In this document: positions 45,817-55,806 of the stretch, one piece after another | Layout: every line of letters begins with the position of its first letter | How positions within the stretch are numbered: the first letter of the stretch is position 1 | Position numbers and translations under genes: made by a program | Source: Bacteroidota bacterium | GTDB taxonomy: Bacteria; Bacteroidota; Bacteroidia; Bacteroidales; F082 | Direction of reading: 5' to 3' | Length of the DNA stretch: 64,000 bases | Assembly: GCA_009773165.1 (NCBI GenBank) | Contig: WOUZ01000001.1 | Location: 124,001-188,000, forward strand | The notes under the pieces: model-generated | Seen by the model: the letters and a program-made list of their open reading frames with translations, nothing else | Database searches by the model: none | Told to the model about the DNA's origin: nothing

Positions 45817-45987
45817 TAGCCCGGTCTGAATATCCTCAAATTCAAGATATAAATCTGCTGCTTGATAAATTAAAAGAAGTAGCTCTCTTTCAAACTAAGA
45901 ATTTCTGCCATCATGATTTTCATTCGCACAAACACATGACAGTTTGACATTTTATACCTATTTTTGCCCTCTTTAAAATCAGAACGC
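45817..45987. other. Intergenic spacer recG-pheT with pheT promoter
   Basis: This 171-base spacer holds the -7 box at 45959-45966 and no visible terminator after recG. A TTTG at 45943-45946 is too close to the box (12-base spacer) to be a standard -33. Confidence 0.4.
45959..45966 (+). promoter_or_regulatory. Bacteroidota -7 box for pheT
   Basis: TATTTTTG fits TAnnTTTG and overlaps the in-frame TTG at 45964, so that TTG cannot be the translation start. The ATG at 45988 lies 21 bases beyond. Confidence 0.5.
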
Positions 45988-48453
45988 ATGAAGATTTCTT
46001 ATAACTGGCTGAAGCAATACCTGGCTATTGACCTCAGTGCAGAGACTGTCGGACAAGCACTTACATCAGCCGGACTGGAAGTGGAAGACATCATCCCTTA
46101 TGAATCAGTAAAAGGAGGGCTCGAAGGTGTAATTACCGGACATGTTGTTAGTTGCGAACGGCACCCAAACGCTGATAAGCTTAGTTTAACAAAAGTTGAT
46201 ATCGGAAGTGGCGAACTCCTTTCAATTGTTTGTGGAGCTCCCAATGTTGCTGCAGGACAGAAAGTGCTCGTAGCCACCATTGGAACAACACTTTATCAGG
46301 GTGATGACAGTTTTCAGATAAAGAAAAGCAAAATTCGCGGCGAACTTTCGGAAGGGATGATTTGTGCAGAAGATGAACTTGGATTAGGGAAATCGCACGA
46401 TGGCATCATGGTATTGAATGAAGATACTGAGATTGGGAAGCCAGCTTCAACCTATTTTCAGGTTGAAAACGATCTTGTATTCGAGATAGGCCTCACCCCT
46501 AATCGCTCGGATGCTGCCTCGCACATTGGAGTAGCGCGTGATTTGGCAGCTATTTTAAATCACAGGAGCTCATCAACTGAATATCAGTTGAAAATGCCTG
46601 ATGTTTCAAAATTTGTTGTTGAAAATCATTCGCTCGATATCTCAGTTGAAGTTCCGGATGTGGATGCATGTCCAAGATATTCAGGTTTGACAATCAGCGG
46701 AATTACTATTGGACCTTCGCCCGAATGGCTGGTAAACCGATTAAAAGCTATTGGCGTGCGCCCCATAAATAATGTTGTTGATGTAACAAATTACGTCCTT
46801 TTTGAAACAGGACAACCACTTCATGCCTTCGACGCTTCTGCTATTAAAGGAAACATCGTCCGTGTTCAAAAACTTCCGCTTGATACAGCCTTCGTCACAT
46901 TAGACACAAGCGAACGTAAGTTAAGCGGCAACGATCTTATTATTTGTAATAATGAAGAAGGCATGTGTATTGGAGGCGTTTTTGGAGGTCTTCATTCTGG
47001 TGTGAGTGACTCTACTACTGCCATTTTTCTCGAAAGCGCCTGTTTTGACCCGAAAACGATTCGTAAAACTGCCCGTTTTCATGGGCTACAAACGGATGCC
47101 TCTTTTCGCTTTGAGCGCGGTACCGACCCAAATATAACCATTTACGCTCTTAAACGTGCTGCCCTACTGATTAAAGAAGTTGCAGGCGGAACAATATCAT
47201 CTTCTGTAAAAGATGTTTATCCTCAACCTGTTAAACCAGCTCAGGTACATCTTACTTTTGAATACCTCAACAAAATTGCCGGACAAAAAATCGATGATGG
47301 GCAGGCAATAAAAATTCTTCAGGATCTGGGAATTGCTGTTTTGAGTCAGGATGAGAATGGAGCATTACTCGAAATACCCACCTTCAAAGTGGATGTTTAT
47401 CGTCCTGCCGATGTGGTTGAAGAGGTTCTCAGGGTTTATGGGTATGACAACATTCATATACCTGAAAAACTGAATGCTTCGGTAAACATCAGTGAAGACC
47501 GCGATCCGGACAAGATTCAGCATGCTGTTGCAGATATGCTGGCTGCCAATGGATTTTACGAAATGATGAACAACTCATTAACCCGCTCAGAATATACAGC
47601 AAAACATCCCTCATTCGACCCACAGCGCAATGTCGCCATGCTCAATCCGCTCAGCAAAGATTTGGATGTGTTGCGGCAATCGTTGCTTTTTGGCGGCCTC
47701 GAAACCATAGCTTACAATCAAAATAGAAAAAACGCAGACCTAAGGTTTTTTGAATTTGGGAAAGTCTATCAGTTTGATGCGAACCTGAAAAACACTTCAA
47801 ATCAGACACTTGATGCGTATAGCGAGCATCTTTGCCTCGATTTGCTGATTACAGGAAACAAAGAGCAGGAAAACTGGAATGTAAAAGAAAGCCCGGTAGA
47901 TTTTTACGACCTCAAACAAATAGTGGAAGGATTACTGAAAAAACTTCGCATTCCAACAAACAGTTTACGGACAGCTACCTTCTCGGACAGCACTTTTGAA
48001 TTTGGACTTACCTACCTGCTCCATCAACAGCCGCTGATTCAACTCGGACAGTTAACTATGGCAACACTCAAGCCGTTCGATATAAAGAAAGCTGTTCTTT
48101 ATGCCACAATTCACTGGGAGCTTCTGCTACAACATATCCCTCAGGGAACTATTAAGTACGAAGCTGTTTCAAAATACCCTGCTGTACGGCGCGATCTGGC
48201 TTTGGTTGTTGATCAGCAGCTGCGTTTCGAAACCATTGAAGCAATAGCTTTCAAAACCGAACCTAAATTACTTCAGGAAGTTAGAATTTTTGATGTGTAC
48301 GAAGGTGATAAAATACCTCAGGGGAAAAAATCATATGCTGTAGGTTTTACCCTACTCGACAAAGAAAACACGCTGACAGATAAAGTGATTGATAAAACGA
48401 TGCAGAAGTTACTCACTGCTTTTGAACAACAAACCGGAGCAATCTTGCGTTAA
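45988..48453 (+). CDS. pheT: Phenylalanyl-tRNA synthetase beta subunit
   Basis: PheT is the large subunit of the (alpha beta)2 synthetase that charges tRNA-Phe. From the ATG at 45988 the protein has 821 residues; an in-frame TTG at 45964 is excluded by the promoter box. Domains in order are an EMAP-type tRNA-binding OB fold at about 40-155 (ERHPNADKLSLTKVD), the B3/B4 editing domain at about 215-385 (RPINNVVDVTNYVLFETGQPLHAFD), B5 at about 415-485, a catalytic-like core at about 490-700, and the C-terminal ferredoxin-like anticodon-binding domain (KYPAVRRDLALVVD to end). The alpha subunit gene pheS is not in this window. Confidence 0.97.
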   Translation: MKISYNWLKQYLAIDLSAETVGQALTSAGLEVEDIIPYESVKGGLEGVITGHVVSCERHPNADKLSLTKVDIGSGELLSIVCGAPNVAAGQKVLVATIGTTLYQGDDSFQIKKSKIRGELSEGMICAEDELGLGKSHDGIMVLNEDTEIGKPASTYFQVENDLVFEIGLTPNRSDAASHIGVARDLAAILNHRSSSTEYQLKMPDVSKFVVENHSLDISVEVPDVDACPRYSGLTISGITIGPSPEWLVNRLKAIGVRPINNVVDVTNYVLFETGQPLHAFDASAIKGNIVRVQKLPLDTAFVTLDTSERKLSGNDLIICNNEEGMCIGGVFGGLHSGVSDSTTAIFLESACFDPKTIRKTARFHGLQTDASFRFERGTDPNITIYALKRAALLIKEVAGGTISSSVKDVYPQPVKPAQVHLTFEYLNKIAGQKIDDGQAIKILQDLGIAVLSQDENGALLEIPTFKVDVYRPADVVEEVLRVYGYDNIHIPEKLNASVNISEDRDPDKIQHAVADMLAANGFYEMMNNSLTRSEYTAKHPSFDPQRNVAMLNPLSKDLDVLRQSLLFGGLETIAYNQNRKNADLRFFEFGKVYQFDANLKNTSNQTLDAYSEHLCLDLLITGNKEQENWNVKESPVDFYDLKQIVEGLLKKLRIPTNSLRTATFSDSTFEFGLTYLLHQQPLIQLGQLTMATLKPFDIKKAVLYATIHWELLLQHIPQGTIKYEAVSKYPAVRRDLALVVDQQLRFETIEAIAFKTEPKLLQEVRIFDVYEGDKIPQGKKSYAVGFTLLDKENTLTDKVIDKTMQKLLTAFEQQTGAILR

Positions 48454-48467
48454 GTTCAGGATTAGAC

Positions 48468-48475
48468 TATCTTTG
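48468..48475 (+). promoter_or_regulatory. Bacteroidota -7 box for sigma-54 activator gene
   Basis: TATCTTTG is an exact TAnnTTTG. CTTG at 48444-48447 with a 20-base spacer is a weak -33. The box ends on an in-frame GTG (48475), excluding that codon as start; the ATG at 48505 is 29 bases beyond. Confidence 0.5.
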
Positions 48476-48504
48476 TGAGTGACCCTCAATACGCCCAAAC
48501 AAGA

Positions 48505-49731
48505 ATGGATATACAATCGATCAAGCAACGATTTGGCATCATCGGACACGACCCTTTCCTCGAAAGGTCGATTCAGGTTGCCGTACAGGTAGCTCCCACT
48601 GACCTCACAGTGCTGATAACCGGCGAGAGCGGGACAGGAAAGGAAGTCTTTCCTAAAATCATACATCAGTCGGGGGCCCGCAAACATGGCCCATACATAG
48701 CTGTTAACTGTGGTGCAATACCAGAAGGGACAATCGATTCTGAATTATTTGGACACGAAAAAGGTTCCTTTACAGGAGCGCATGAAGCACGTAAAGGATA
48801 TTTTGAAGTGGTTGACGGGGGTACAATTTTCTTGGATGAAGTAGCTGAGCTGCCCTTATCGACTCAAGTACGTCTTCTGCGTGTACTCGAATCAGGCGAG
48901 TTTTTCAAAGTTGGTTCTTCGAAAGTCATTAAAACAGATGTGCGTGTTGTTGCAGCGACCAATGTAAATATCCCCGAAGCAATAGAAAAAGGCAAATTCA
49001 GACAAGACCTTTATTATCGTTTGAATACTGTGCCTATCATGATACCTCCTTTAAGGGAACGAAAAGAGGATATACTGATGCTTTTCAAAAAGTTTGCTTA
49101 CGACTTTGCTGAGAAATACCGTATGCCGCCTCTTCAACTGAACGACGATGCCATTGTTTTATTAGAAAACTACCGTTGGCCAGGAAATATCAGGCAACTA
49201 AAAAACGTTACGGAACAGATAAGTATTATCGAAAAATCGAAAAATGTAACTGCCACAACCTTAAAACAATACCTTCCTAAAGATGTATCTTCATCACTAC
49301 CAATACTTTATAGTAAAGAGCGCGAAGAAGAGAAAATTTCGGAAAGAGACCTGCTTTATAAGGTTTTGTTCGATATGAAACGCGATCTGCTTGAGTTAAA
49401 AAAAACGGTATCAGACCTTATGGATAAAGATGAAACCGAGTTGACAACTCCGGCAAGTCCTCCAGTTTTGAGGAAAACGTTTCAAAAAACAATCAAAGAT
49501 GAGGATGAGCTCCTCTACAACGACTTTGAAATTTCTCAGCCGGAAGATGATCATATTATTGATCCTTCGGAAGTTATCACCGAAAGTCTCTCGCTTCAGA
49601 AAAAAGAGATGGATATGATCCGCATAGCTCTGGAACGACACGGCGGTAAAAGGAAAAATGCAGCTCAGGAACTGGGTATCAGCGAAAGAACGCTGTACAG
49701 GAAAATCAAGGAATATGAAATAGATTTGTAA
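48505..49731 (+). CDS. Sigma-54-dependent transcriptional activator without receiver domain
   Basis: A 408-residue bacterial enhancer-binding protein. After only about 15 residues the AAA+ domain begins: Walker A GESGTGKE (40-47), the sigma-54-contact loop GSFTGA (87-92, the common GAFTGA with Ser in place of Ala), Walker B GGTIFLDEV (105-113) and LREDL-type PLRERKEDI near 190. A charged linker with predicted disorder lies at about 275-365. The Fis-type helix-turn-helix is at the end (KRKNAAQELGISERTLYRKIKEY). There is no response-regulator or GAF domain, so activity must be set by level or partner. It precedes lptE by 26 bases, suggesting a link with envelope biogenesis. A gene with this order is common in Bacteroidota. 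Confidence 0.93.
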   Translation: MDIQSIKQRFGIIGHDPFLERSIQVAVQVAPTDLTVLITGESGTGKEVFPKIIHQSGARKHGPYIAVNCGAIPEGTIDSELFGHEKGSFTGAHEARKGYFEVVDGGTIFLDEVAELPLSTQVRLLRVLESGEFFKVGSSKVIKTDVRVVAATNVNIPEAIEKGKFRQDLYYRLNTVPIMIPPLRERKEDILMLFKKFAYDFAEKYRMPPLQLNDDAIVLLENYRWPGNIRQLKNVTEQISIIEKSKNVTATTLKQYLPKDVSSSLPILYSKEREEEKISERDLLYKVLFDMKRDLLELKKTVSDLMDKDETELTTPASPPVLRKTFQKTIKDEDELLYNDFEISQPEDDHIIDPSEVITESLSLQKKEMDMIRIALERHGGKRKNAAQELGISERTLYRKIKEYEIDL

Positions 49732-49757
49732 CCGGAAGTTTGAGAAAAAATGATCCA

Positions 49758-50264
49758 ATGATAAAAAAAGCGTCGTATATTCTTTTTCTCATGGTGTTGC
49801 TTTTACAGCAAGGCTGCGGTATTTACTCATTCACAGGCGCAAGCATTCCTCCCGAAGCAAAAACGTTCTCTGTGCAACAGTTTCCTAATAACGCGTTACT
49901 GGTAGAACCTTTACTCAGCGATCAGTTTTCGAATGCGTTGCGTGATCGGTTCATGAATCAAACCAGTTTACAAATGGCCGGCACGAACGGTGATCTTTCG
50001 TTTGAAGGTGAGATCACTGATTATTCCACTTCGCCTGTTGCTATTCAAAGTGATCAGACTGCTGCTCTTAACAGGCTCACTATAACTGTCAACGTTAGGT
50101 TTACCAACCGTTTCGACGATTCCAAGAGTTTTGAAACAAAATTTACCCAATATGTTGATTATCCAAGTGATCAGGATTTAAACAGCATCAAAGACGGTCT
50201 CATCGCCGAAATTACTGAAATGCTCGTTGATAACATTTTCAATAAAGCTGTCGTTAACTGGTAA
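49758..50264 (+). CDS. lptE: LPS assembly lipoprotein LptE
   Basis: LptE is the outer-membrane lipoprotein that plugs the LptD barrel in lipopolysaccharide export. From the ATG at 49758 it has 168 residues; a TTG at 49740 in frame is rejected because it would lengthen the signal with charged residues. The signal ends in LLLQQGC, with the lipidated Cys near residue 20. The mature part starts GIYSFTGASIPPEAKTFSVQQFPN and continues DRFMNQTSLQMAGTNGDLSFEGEITDYSTSPVAI, matching the Bacteroidota LptE family. It is followed after 11 bases by the TPR-like gene. Confidence 0.9.
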   Translation: MIKKASYILFLMVLLLQQGCGIYSFTGASIPPEAKTFSVQQFPNNALLVEPLLSDQFSNALRDRFMNQTSLQMAGTNGDLSFEGEITDYSTSPVAIQSDQTAALNRLTITVNVRFTNRFDDSKSFETKFTQYVDYPSDQDLNSIKDGLIAEITEMLVDNIFNKAVVNW

Positions 50265-50275
50265 TTCCTTTCACA

Positions 50276-51190
50276 ATGAACAAAGCAGAATTCATTCGTC
50301 ATATTAAAGATCCTGAATTGCTTGGAAAAGAAAGTCTTCCCGAGCTGATGGATCTGGTTTCGCAGTTCCCTTATTTTAGTACCGGGCACACGCTGCTGGC
50401 GATGAATTTTTTCCGTGAAAACCATATACTCTACGACGCACAACTGAAGATGGCTGCCAGCATCATGAGCGATCGTAATATTCTCAGATTTCATATCACA
50501 AAAATTGCAAGGTTAAAGGATCAGGTGGTTTTGCCCGATGAATACAGAAAACCAGTTGTTCCTGTAGAGAAAAAAGAAGAGATTCCTCAACCAGAAATTA
50601 CTGTTTCACCTATTGAAACACCTGCTGAGTCAGCTGTGGTTGAAATGCAACAGGAGGTTTCTAATGTACCGGAGGTTACAAACTCTTTGCCCGAAGCAGC
50701 AGAAAAGGAACTGGACTCTCCAAAGGCCCAACCTCACAAAGAAGTGAAATTCTCCAACCCTGTTCCGATAATAGAAGAAGATGAAGTAGAGGAAATGGAT
50801 GAGGACGAGCTGTTGCGCCGTAAATCCCTCGACGACCTCAAACGGCTGGTAGCTGAGCGTATCAAAAGGATTGAAGAAGAAAAAAAAGAAGAAGGAAAGC
50901 TTGGTGCTACTGCACCCAACAAAGAAGATCTGATCGAAAAATTCCTTCGTGAAACGCCCTCTATCAGCAGGCCGCAGCAACAAGAATTTTATAACCCGGT
51001 CAACGCTGCGCAGCAAAGTGTTGTTGATCACCAAAACATAGTAAGCGAAACACTTGCGAATATTTTTGTCCAACAAGGACATTTCGATAAGGCAATCAAC
51101 ATCTTCGAAAAATTAAGTTTGAAATATCCGGAAAAAAGTAGTTACTTTGCAGCCCTTATTGAAGAAACGAGAACGAAGAAAAATCATTAA
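50276..51190 (+). CDS. Uncharacterised conserved protein with acidic linker and TPR-like C-terminus
   Basis: I do not know a function. The 304 residues have three parts. An ordered N-terminal domain lies at about 1-80 (IKDPELLGKESLPELMDLVSQFPYFSTGHTLLAMNFF). A long linker at about 85-200 is rich in Pro, Glu and Val and very acidic (EEDEVEEMDEDE), passing into a charged helix. The C-terminal helical hairpin VSETLANIFVQQGHFDKAINIFEKLSLKYPEKSSYF is one TPR-like unit. No signal peptide or membrane helix is seen, so it should be cytosolic. It is set between lptE and secG with 11-base gaps on both sides. Its location suggests a part in envelope transport or regulation, which is inference only. Confidence 0.75.
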   Translation: MNKAEFIRHIKDPELLGKESLPELMDLVSQFPYFSTGHTLLAMNFFRENHILYDAQLKMAASIMSDRNILRFHITKIARLKDQVVLPDEYRKPVVPVEKKEEIPQPEITVSPIETPAESAVVEMQQEVSNVPEVTNSLPEAAEKELDSPKAQPHKEVKFSNPVPIIEEDEVEEMDEDELLRRKSLDDLKRLVAERIKRIEEEKKEEGKLGATAPNKEDLIEKFLRETPSISRPQQQEFYNPVNAAQQSVVDHQNIVSETLANIFVQQGHFDKAINIFEKLSLKYPEKSSYFAALIEETRTKKNH

Positions 51191-51201
51191 AACTTAGGAA
51201 A

Positions 51202-51525
51202 ATGTACGTTGTTATTTCCATCTTAATTCTGATAGTCAGCATCTTAATGGCTTTAGTAGTATTAGTTCAGAACTCAAAAGGAGGCGGTTTAGCATCCAAC
51301 TTTTCTGCATCAAATCAGTTCATGGGCGTGCGTCAAACGGCTGATTTCTTGGAAAAAGCCACCTGGACCATGGCCATTGCACTTTTAGTTTTAAGCCTTG
51401 CCGCATCCATTGCCATTCCAAAATACACTGTTGAGGCAGGAAAAGCTGATACCGAATTACGTGAACAAATTGAAAAAACCGCACCGGTCGATTTCAAAGC
51501 ACCTCCTGTTCAAGAAGAGGAGTAA
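51202..51525 (+). CDS. secG: Preprotein translocase subunit SecG
   Basis: SecG is the small inner-membrane subunit of the SecYEG channel. The 107 residues form two helices (about 1-23 and 53-73) joined by the conserved loop VLVQNSKGGGLASNFSASNQFMGVRQTADFLEKATW. The tail after about 80 is polar and Glu-rich (PPVQEEE). It is the last gene of the sigma-54 activator/lptE/TPR-like/secG cluster and is followed by a strong terminator. Confidence 0.95.
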   Translation: MYVVISILILIVSILMALVVLVQNSKGGGLASNFSASNQFMGVRQTADFLEKATWTMAIALLVLSLAASIAIPKYTVEAGKADTELREQIEKTAPVDFKAPPVQEEE

Positions 51526-51551
51526 AATATTGTCTGTCCGTCAGGTCAGGT

Positions 51552-51590
51552 AAAAATGTCAGAATGTCATTTCATTCTGACATTTTTTTT
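51552..51590 (+). terminator. Intrinsic terminator after secG
   Basis: A perfect 15-base stem (51552-51566 with 51573-51587, loop of 6) is followed by T's to 51590. It ends the secG cluster before groES. Confidence 0.9.
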
Positions 51591-51600
51591 GTTTTTAGCC

Positions 51601-51629
51601 TTTGGCATAAAATATGTCCAATAGCTTCA
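51601..51629 (+). promoter_or_regulatory. Possible groESL promoter
   Basis: TTTG (51601-51604), a 17-base spacer and TAGCTTCA (51622-51629) resemble the Bacteroidota -33/-7 pair, with two mismatches in the -7 box. No CIRCE operator (TTAGCACTC repeat) is present. Confidence 0.3.
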
Positions 51630-51675
51630 CACCTAAGAAACGATTAAAAAATCATTTATTAAAATAATAAGCAAA

Positions 51676-51954
51676 ATGGGAAAATTAAACATTAAGCCTT
51701 TGGCCGACCGCGTGGTAATTGAACCAGCTGCAGCCGAACAAAAAACTGCAAGTGGTATCATCATTCCTGATACTGCAAAAGAAAAGCCTCAAAAAGGTAC
51801 TGTTGTTGCTGTAGGTCCCGGAACGACTGATAATCCTGTTACCTTAAAAGAAGGTGATGTTGTGTTATACGGTAAATATGCCGGCACAGAATTTACAATC
51901 GACGGTGCAAACTACCTTATTATGAAGGAGTCGGACATTATCGCAATCATCTAA
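51676..51954 (+). CDS. groES: Co-chaperonin GroES
   Basis: GroES is the heptameric lid of the GroEL folding chamber. The 92-residue protein shows the usual order: LADRVVIEP (about 8-16), the mobile loop [21 protein letters not shown] (about 21-41, with the GIIIP motif), [20 protein letters not shown] and the end [13 protein letters not shown]. It precedes groEL by 31 bases in the standard operon. Confidence 0.98.
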   Translation: MGKLNIKPLADRVVIEPAAAEQKTASGIIIPDTAKEKPQKGTVVAVGPGTTDNPVTLKEGDVVLYGKYAGTEFTIDGANYLIMKESDIIAII

Positions 51955-51973
51955 TCTTTCAAATCATCATTAA

Positions 51974-53620
<1,647 letters not shown>

Positions 53621-53644
53621 GCACTCACTAACACTATATATTTT

Positions 53645-53677
53645 AAAAAGCGTAACAGATTTGTTGCGCTTTTTTTG
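53645..53677 (+). terminator. Intrinsic terminator after groEL
   Basis: A 13-base stem with one G-T pair (53645-53657 with 53662-53674) and a 4-base loop is followed by T-rich sequence. It lies 24 bases past the groEL stop. Confidence 0.8.
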
Positions 53678-53827
53678 TTTCACTTGTACTCTTAAGCATT
53701 ACTTGATAATAGCATGAAGGTTTTTATTGTTTTTGAGTTACTCAAATACCTCATCAACATAGCTCAGAGCGTTTATTCATGTATTCATTGTTTGGTTATT
53801 TGCATCAGCAAACCCAAACGTCGTAAA

Positions 53828-54319
53828 TTAATAAGGGTGATTTTCCGAATCTGAAGGTAATACCGGGTGATATTTTATTTGCAGGCCCTGTAAAAAATTA
53901 CGCAAAATCTGATCCTTGCACGGCTTGTACTGATTTTGATCCGGATGCCTGAAAAAAGCACTCAACTCATGACTACTGATGCGCATTCCTGCCAGGTCAA
54001 GGGTGTCAAGAATATCATCATCGCGATAATTCAGAGCTATCTTAAGCTTTCGAAACACAATATTATTGTTCAGTTTCTTTTCAGGAACAGGCTGTACTCC
54101 ATCTTTTTTTCCACGTTTCATAACGATTAACCCACTCAAAAATACTGCCAAAAGATGATCAGAAATCCCCTGAAAGGCGGGGTCGTCTTCCTTTTTGAGC
54201 CAGTCGCTGATCTCAGCTCTTGTTGCTGGTTTACCACCAAGATCAAAAAGATCCATCATTTTAGTGTCGTTGAAATCAAAAATAAAGCGTACCCTACGCA
54301 ACACATCGTTGTTATTCAT
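53828..54319 (-). CDS. DUF1456 (YehS-like) protein
   Basis: A 163-residue cytosolic protein made of two DUF1456 repeats. The first (about 1-65) begins MNNNDVLRRVRFIFDFNDTKMMDLFDLGG and the second (about 90-155) NNIVFRKLKIALNYRDDDILDTLDLAGM, both followed by an HELSxFFR or RAEISDWLK helix. The family is widespread but of unknown function. The ATG at 54319 is chosen over one at 54367 because a well-formed promoter (54338-54368) lies between them. It is divergent from the mevalonate operon. Confidence 0.9.
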   Translation of the reverse strand: MNNNDVLRRVRFIFDFNDTKMMDLFDLGGKPATRAEISDWLKKEDDPAFQGISDHLLAVFLSGLIVMKRGKKDGVQPVPEKKLNNNIVFRKLKIALNYRDDDILDTLDLAGMRISSHELSAFFRHPDQNQYKPCKDQILRNFLQGLQIKYHPVLPSDSENHPY

Positions 54320-54337
54320 TGTTATAAAATCAAGTTT

Positions 54338-54368
54338 CAAAAGTAATTCATTCTGCTGATTTTTCAAA
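54338..54368 (-). promoter_or_regulatory. Bacteroidota -33/-7 promoter of the DUF1456 gene
   Basis: On the minus strand TTTG (54368-54365), a 19-base spacer and TACTTTTG (54345-54338) match both elements exactly. The box is 18 bases upstream of the ATG at 54319 and overlaps the region that an upstream ATG at 54367 would translate, deciding the start. Confidence 0.7.
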
Positions 54369-54477
54369 TTCCATTACTTTCAGACCTCCAAACAAATGAT
54401 TTGACTGTTAAACATTTATTATGTTACTTTGTTGTTTGATTCAAATAACCTTTAAGTAGCATCAATACAAGGGTAAT

Positions 54478-55806
54478 ATGAGAAGAAAAAGAGACATTAT
54501 CATCAGTGGCTTTTCAAAACTACTCAAGGAAGACAAGCTCAAACTTGTTGCCGAATATTTTGAAAATCCGGGTGAAGTTGTCAGTTTACTAAAAAGTTTC
54601 TGGCATTCAGATGAAAGTCAGCAAAAACTTTTTGATGAATTCAGCGAGAACACCATTACTAATTTCTATATACCATACGGCATTGCACCGAATGTAATTA
54701 TCAACGGCCGCACCTATCTTGTGCCAATGGTTATCGAAGAAAGTTCGGTAGTTGCTGCCGCATCTGCCTCCGCCAAATTCTGGAGCGAGAGAGGCGGCTT
54801 TCATTCCGAAATTTTGGGAACTAAAAAGGTGGGACAGGTACATTTCAGCTGGACAGGCGAAACACACGTGCTGTATGCCATGTTACCATCACTCAAAAGA
54901 AGTTTGATCGAATCGGTGAAACCTATTACCGCCAACATGGAAAAAAGAGGTGGTGGTATTTTAGATATCGAACTCGTTGACCTGACACACGAAATCGAAC
55001 ATTATTACCAGTTTCTTGTCACCTTCGAAACAAAAGATTCGATGGGGGCTAACTTCATCAACTCAGTTCTGGAAGAGTTTGGACAAACGCTGAAAGTCTT
55101 TCTTTCCGAACAGGTTCATTTGGCTGATGAGCATCGTCAGTGCGAGATTATCATGGCAATTCTTTCAAACTATACTCCTGAATGTGTGGTTAAAACCTGG
55201 GTTGAATGTCCATTAAATCAACTGGATAATGTTGACGAAAAACTTGATGGTGAAGCATTTGCGCGTAAATTTGAAAAGGCTGTAAAAATTGCTCATGTGG
55301 ATGTTTTTCGGGCAACTACACACAATAAAGGAATTTACAACGGTATCGATGCAGTAGCTATCGCTACTGGAAATGATTTTCGGGCTATTGAAGCTGCCGG
55401 ACATGCTTATGCTTCCAGGAACGGACGTTATGAAAGCCTCTCGCGCGTTGAAATTGAAGATGGAATGTTTCGTTTTATCCTCGAAGTACCAATGGCTGTT
55501 GGAACTGTTGGCGGACTCACAAGTCTTCATCCATTAGCAAAGCAATCGCTGGAGTTGTTGGGTAATCCTACAGCTACCGAGTTGATGATGATTGCATCGG
55601 TTATGGGTATGGCTAACAATTTTTCTGCCGTTAAATCACTTACTACCAAGGGCATTCAGGCCGGGCATATGAAGATGCACCTCTTCAATATACTCAACCA
55701 TTTCAAAGCCAACGATGAAGAGAAGAACGCGGCAACAGAGCATTTTAAAGACCAAAAAGTTTCTTTTGCAAGTGTTGGACAATACATTGCTTCGCTAAGA
55801 AAATGA
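54478..55806 (+). CDS. mvaA: Hydroxymethylglutaryl-CoA reductase (class II-like)
   Basis: HMG-CoA reductase makes mevalonate, the committed step of the mevalonate route to isoprenoids. The 442 residues fit the soluble class II enzymes, with no membrane region. Catalytic residues visible are Glu87/88 in IEESSVVAAAS, Lys284 in HNKGIYNG, Asp300 in ATGNDFRAIEAAGHAYAS and His396 in GIQAGHMKMHL. The cofactor/substrate motif DSMGANFIN is at 187-195. It is first in a four-gene operon and overlaps the next start (ATGATG at the stop). Its neighbours show a biosynthetic role, although class II enzymes can also degrade mevalonate. Confidence 0.96.
   Translation: MRRKRDIIISGFSKLLKEDKLKLVAEYFENPGEVVSLLKSFWHSDESQQKLFDEFSENTITNFYIPYGIAPNVIINGRTYLVPMVIEESSVVAAASASAKFWSERGGFHSEILGTKKVGQVHFSWTGETHVLYAMLPSLKRSLIESVKPITANMEKRGGGILDIELVDLTHEIEHYYQFLVTFETKDSMGANFINSVLEEFGQTLKVFLSEQVHLADEHRQCEIIMAILSNYTPECVVKTWVECPLNQLDNVDEKLDGEAFARKFEKAVKIAHVDVFRATTHNKGIYNGIDAVAIATGNDFRAIEAAGHAYASRNGRYESLSRVEIEDGMFRFILEVPMAVGTVGGLTSLHPLAKQSLELLGNPTATELMMIASVMGMANNFSAVKSLTTKGIQAGHMKMHLFNILNHFKANDEEKNAATEHFKDQKVSFASVGQYIASLRK

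Noticed and set aside
50630-51082. Minus-strand open frame opposite the lptE-secG intervening gene, rich in Phe
   Set aside because: The Phe runs are the complement of the Glu/Lys-rich linker, so it is a compositional shadow.
51591-51675. HrcA/CIRCE operator before groESL
   Set aside because: The TTAGCACTC-N9-GAGTGCTAA pattern is not present anywhere in the spacer.
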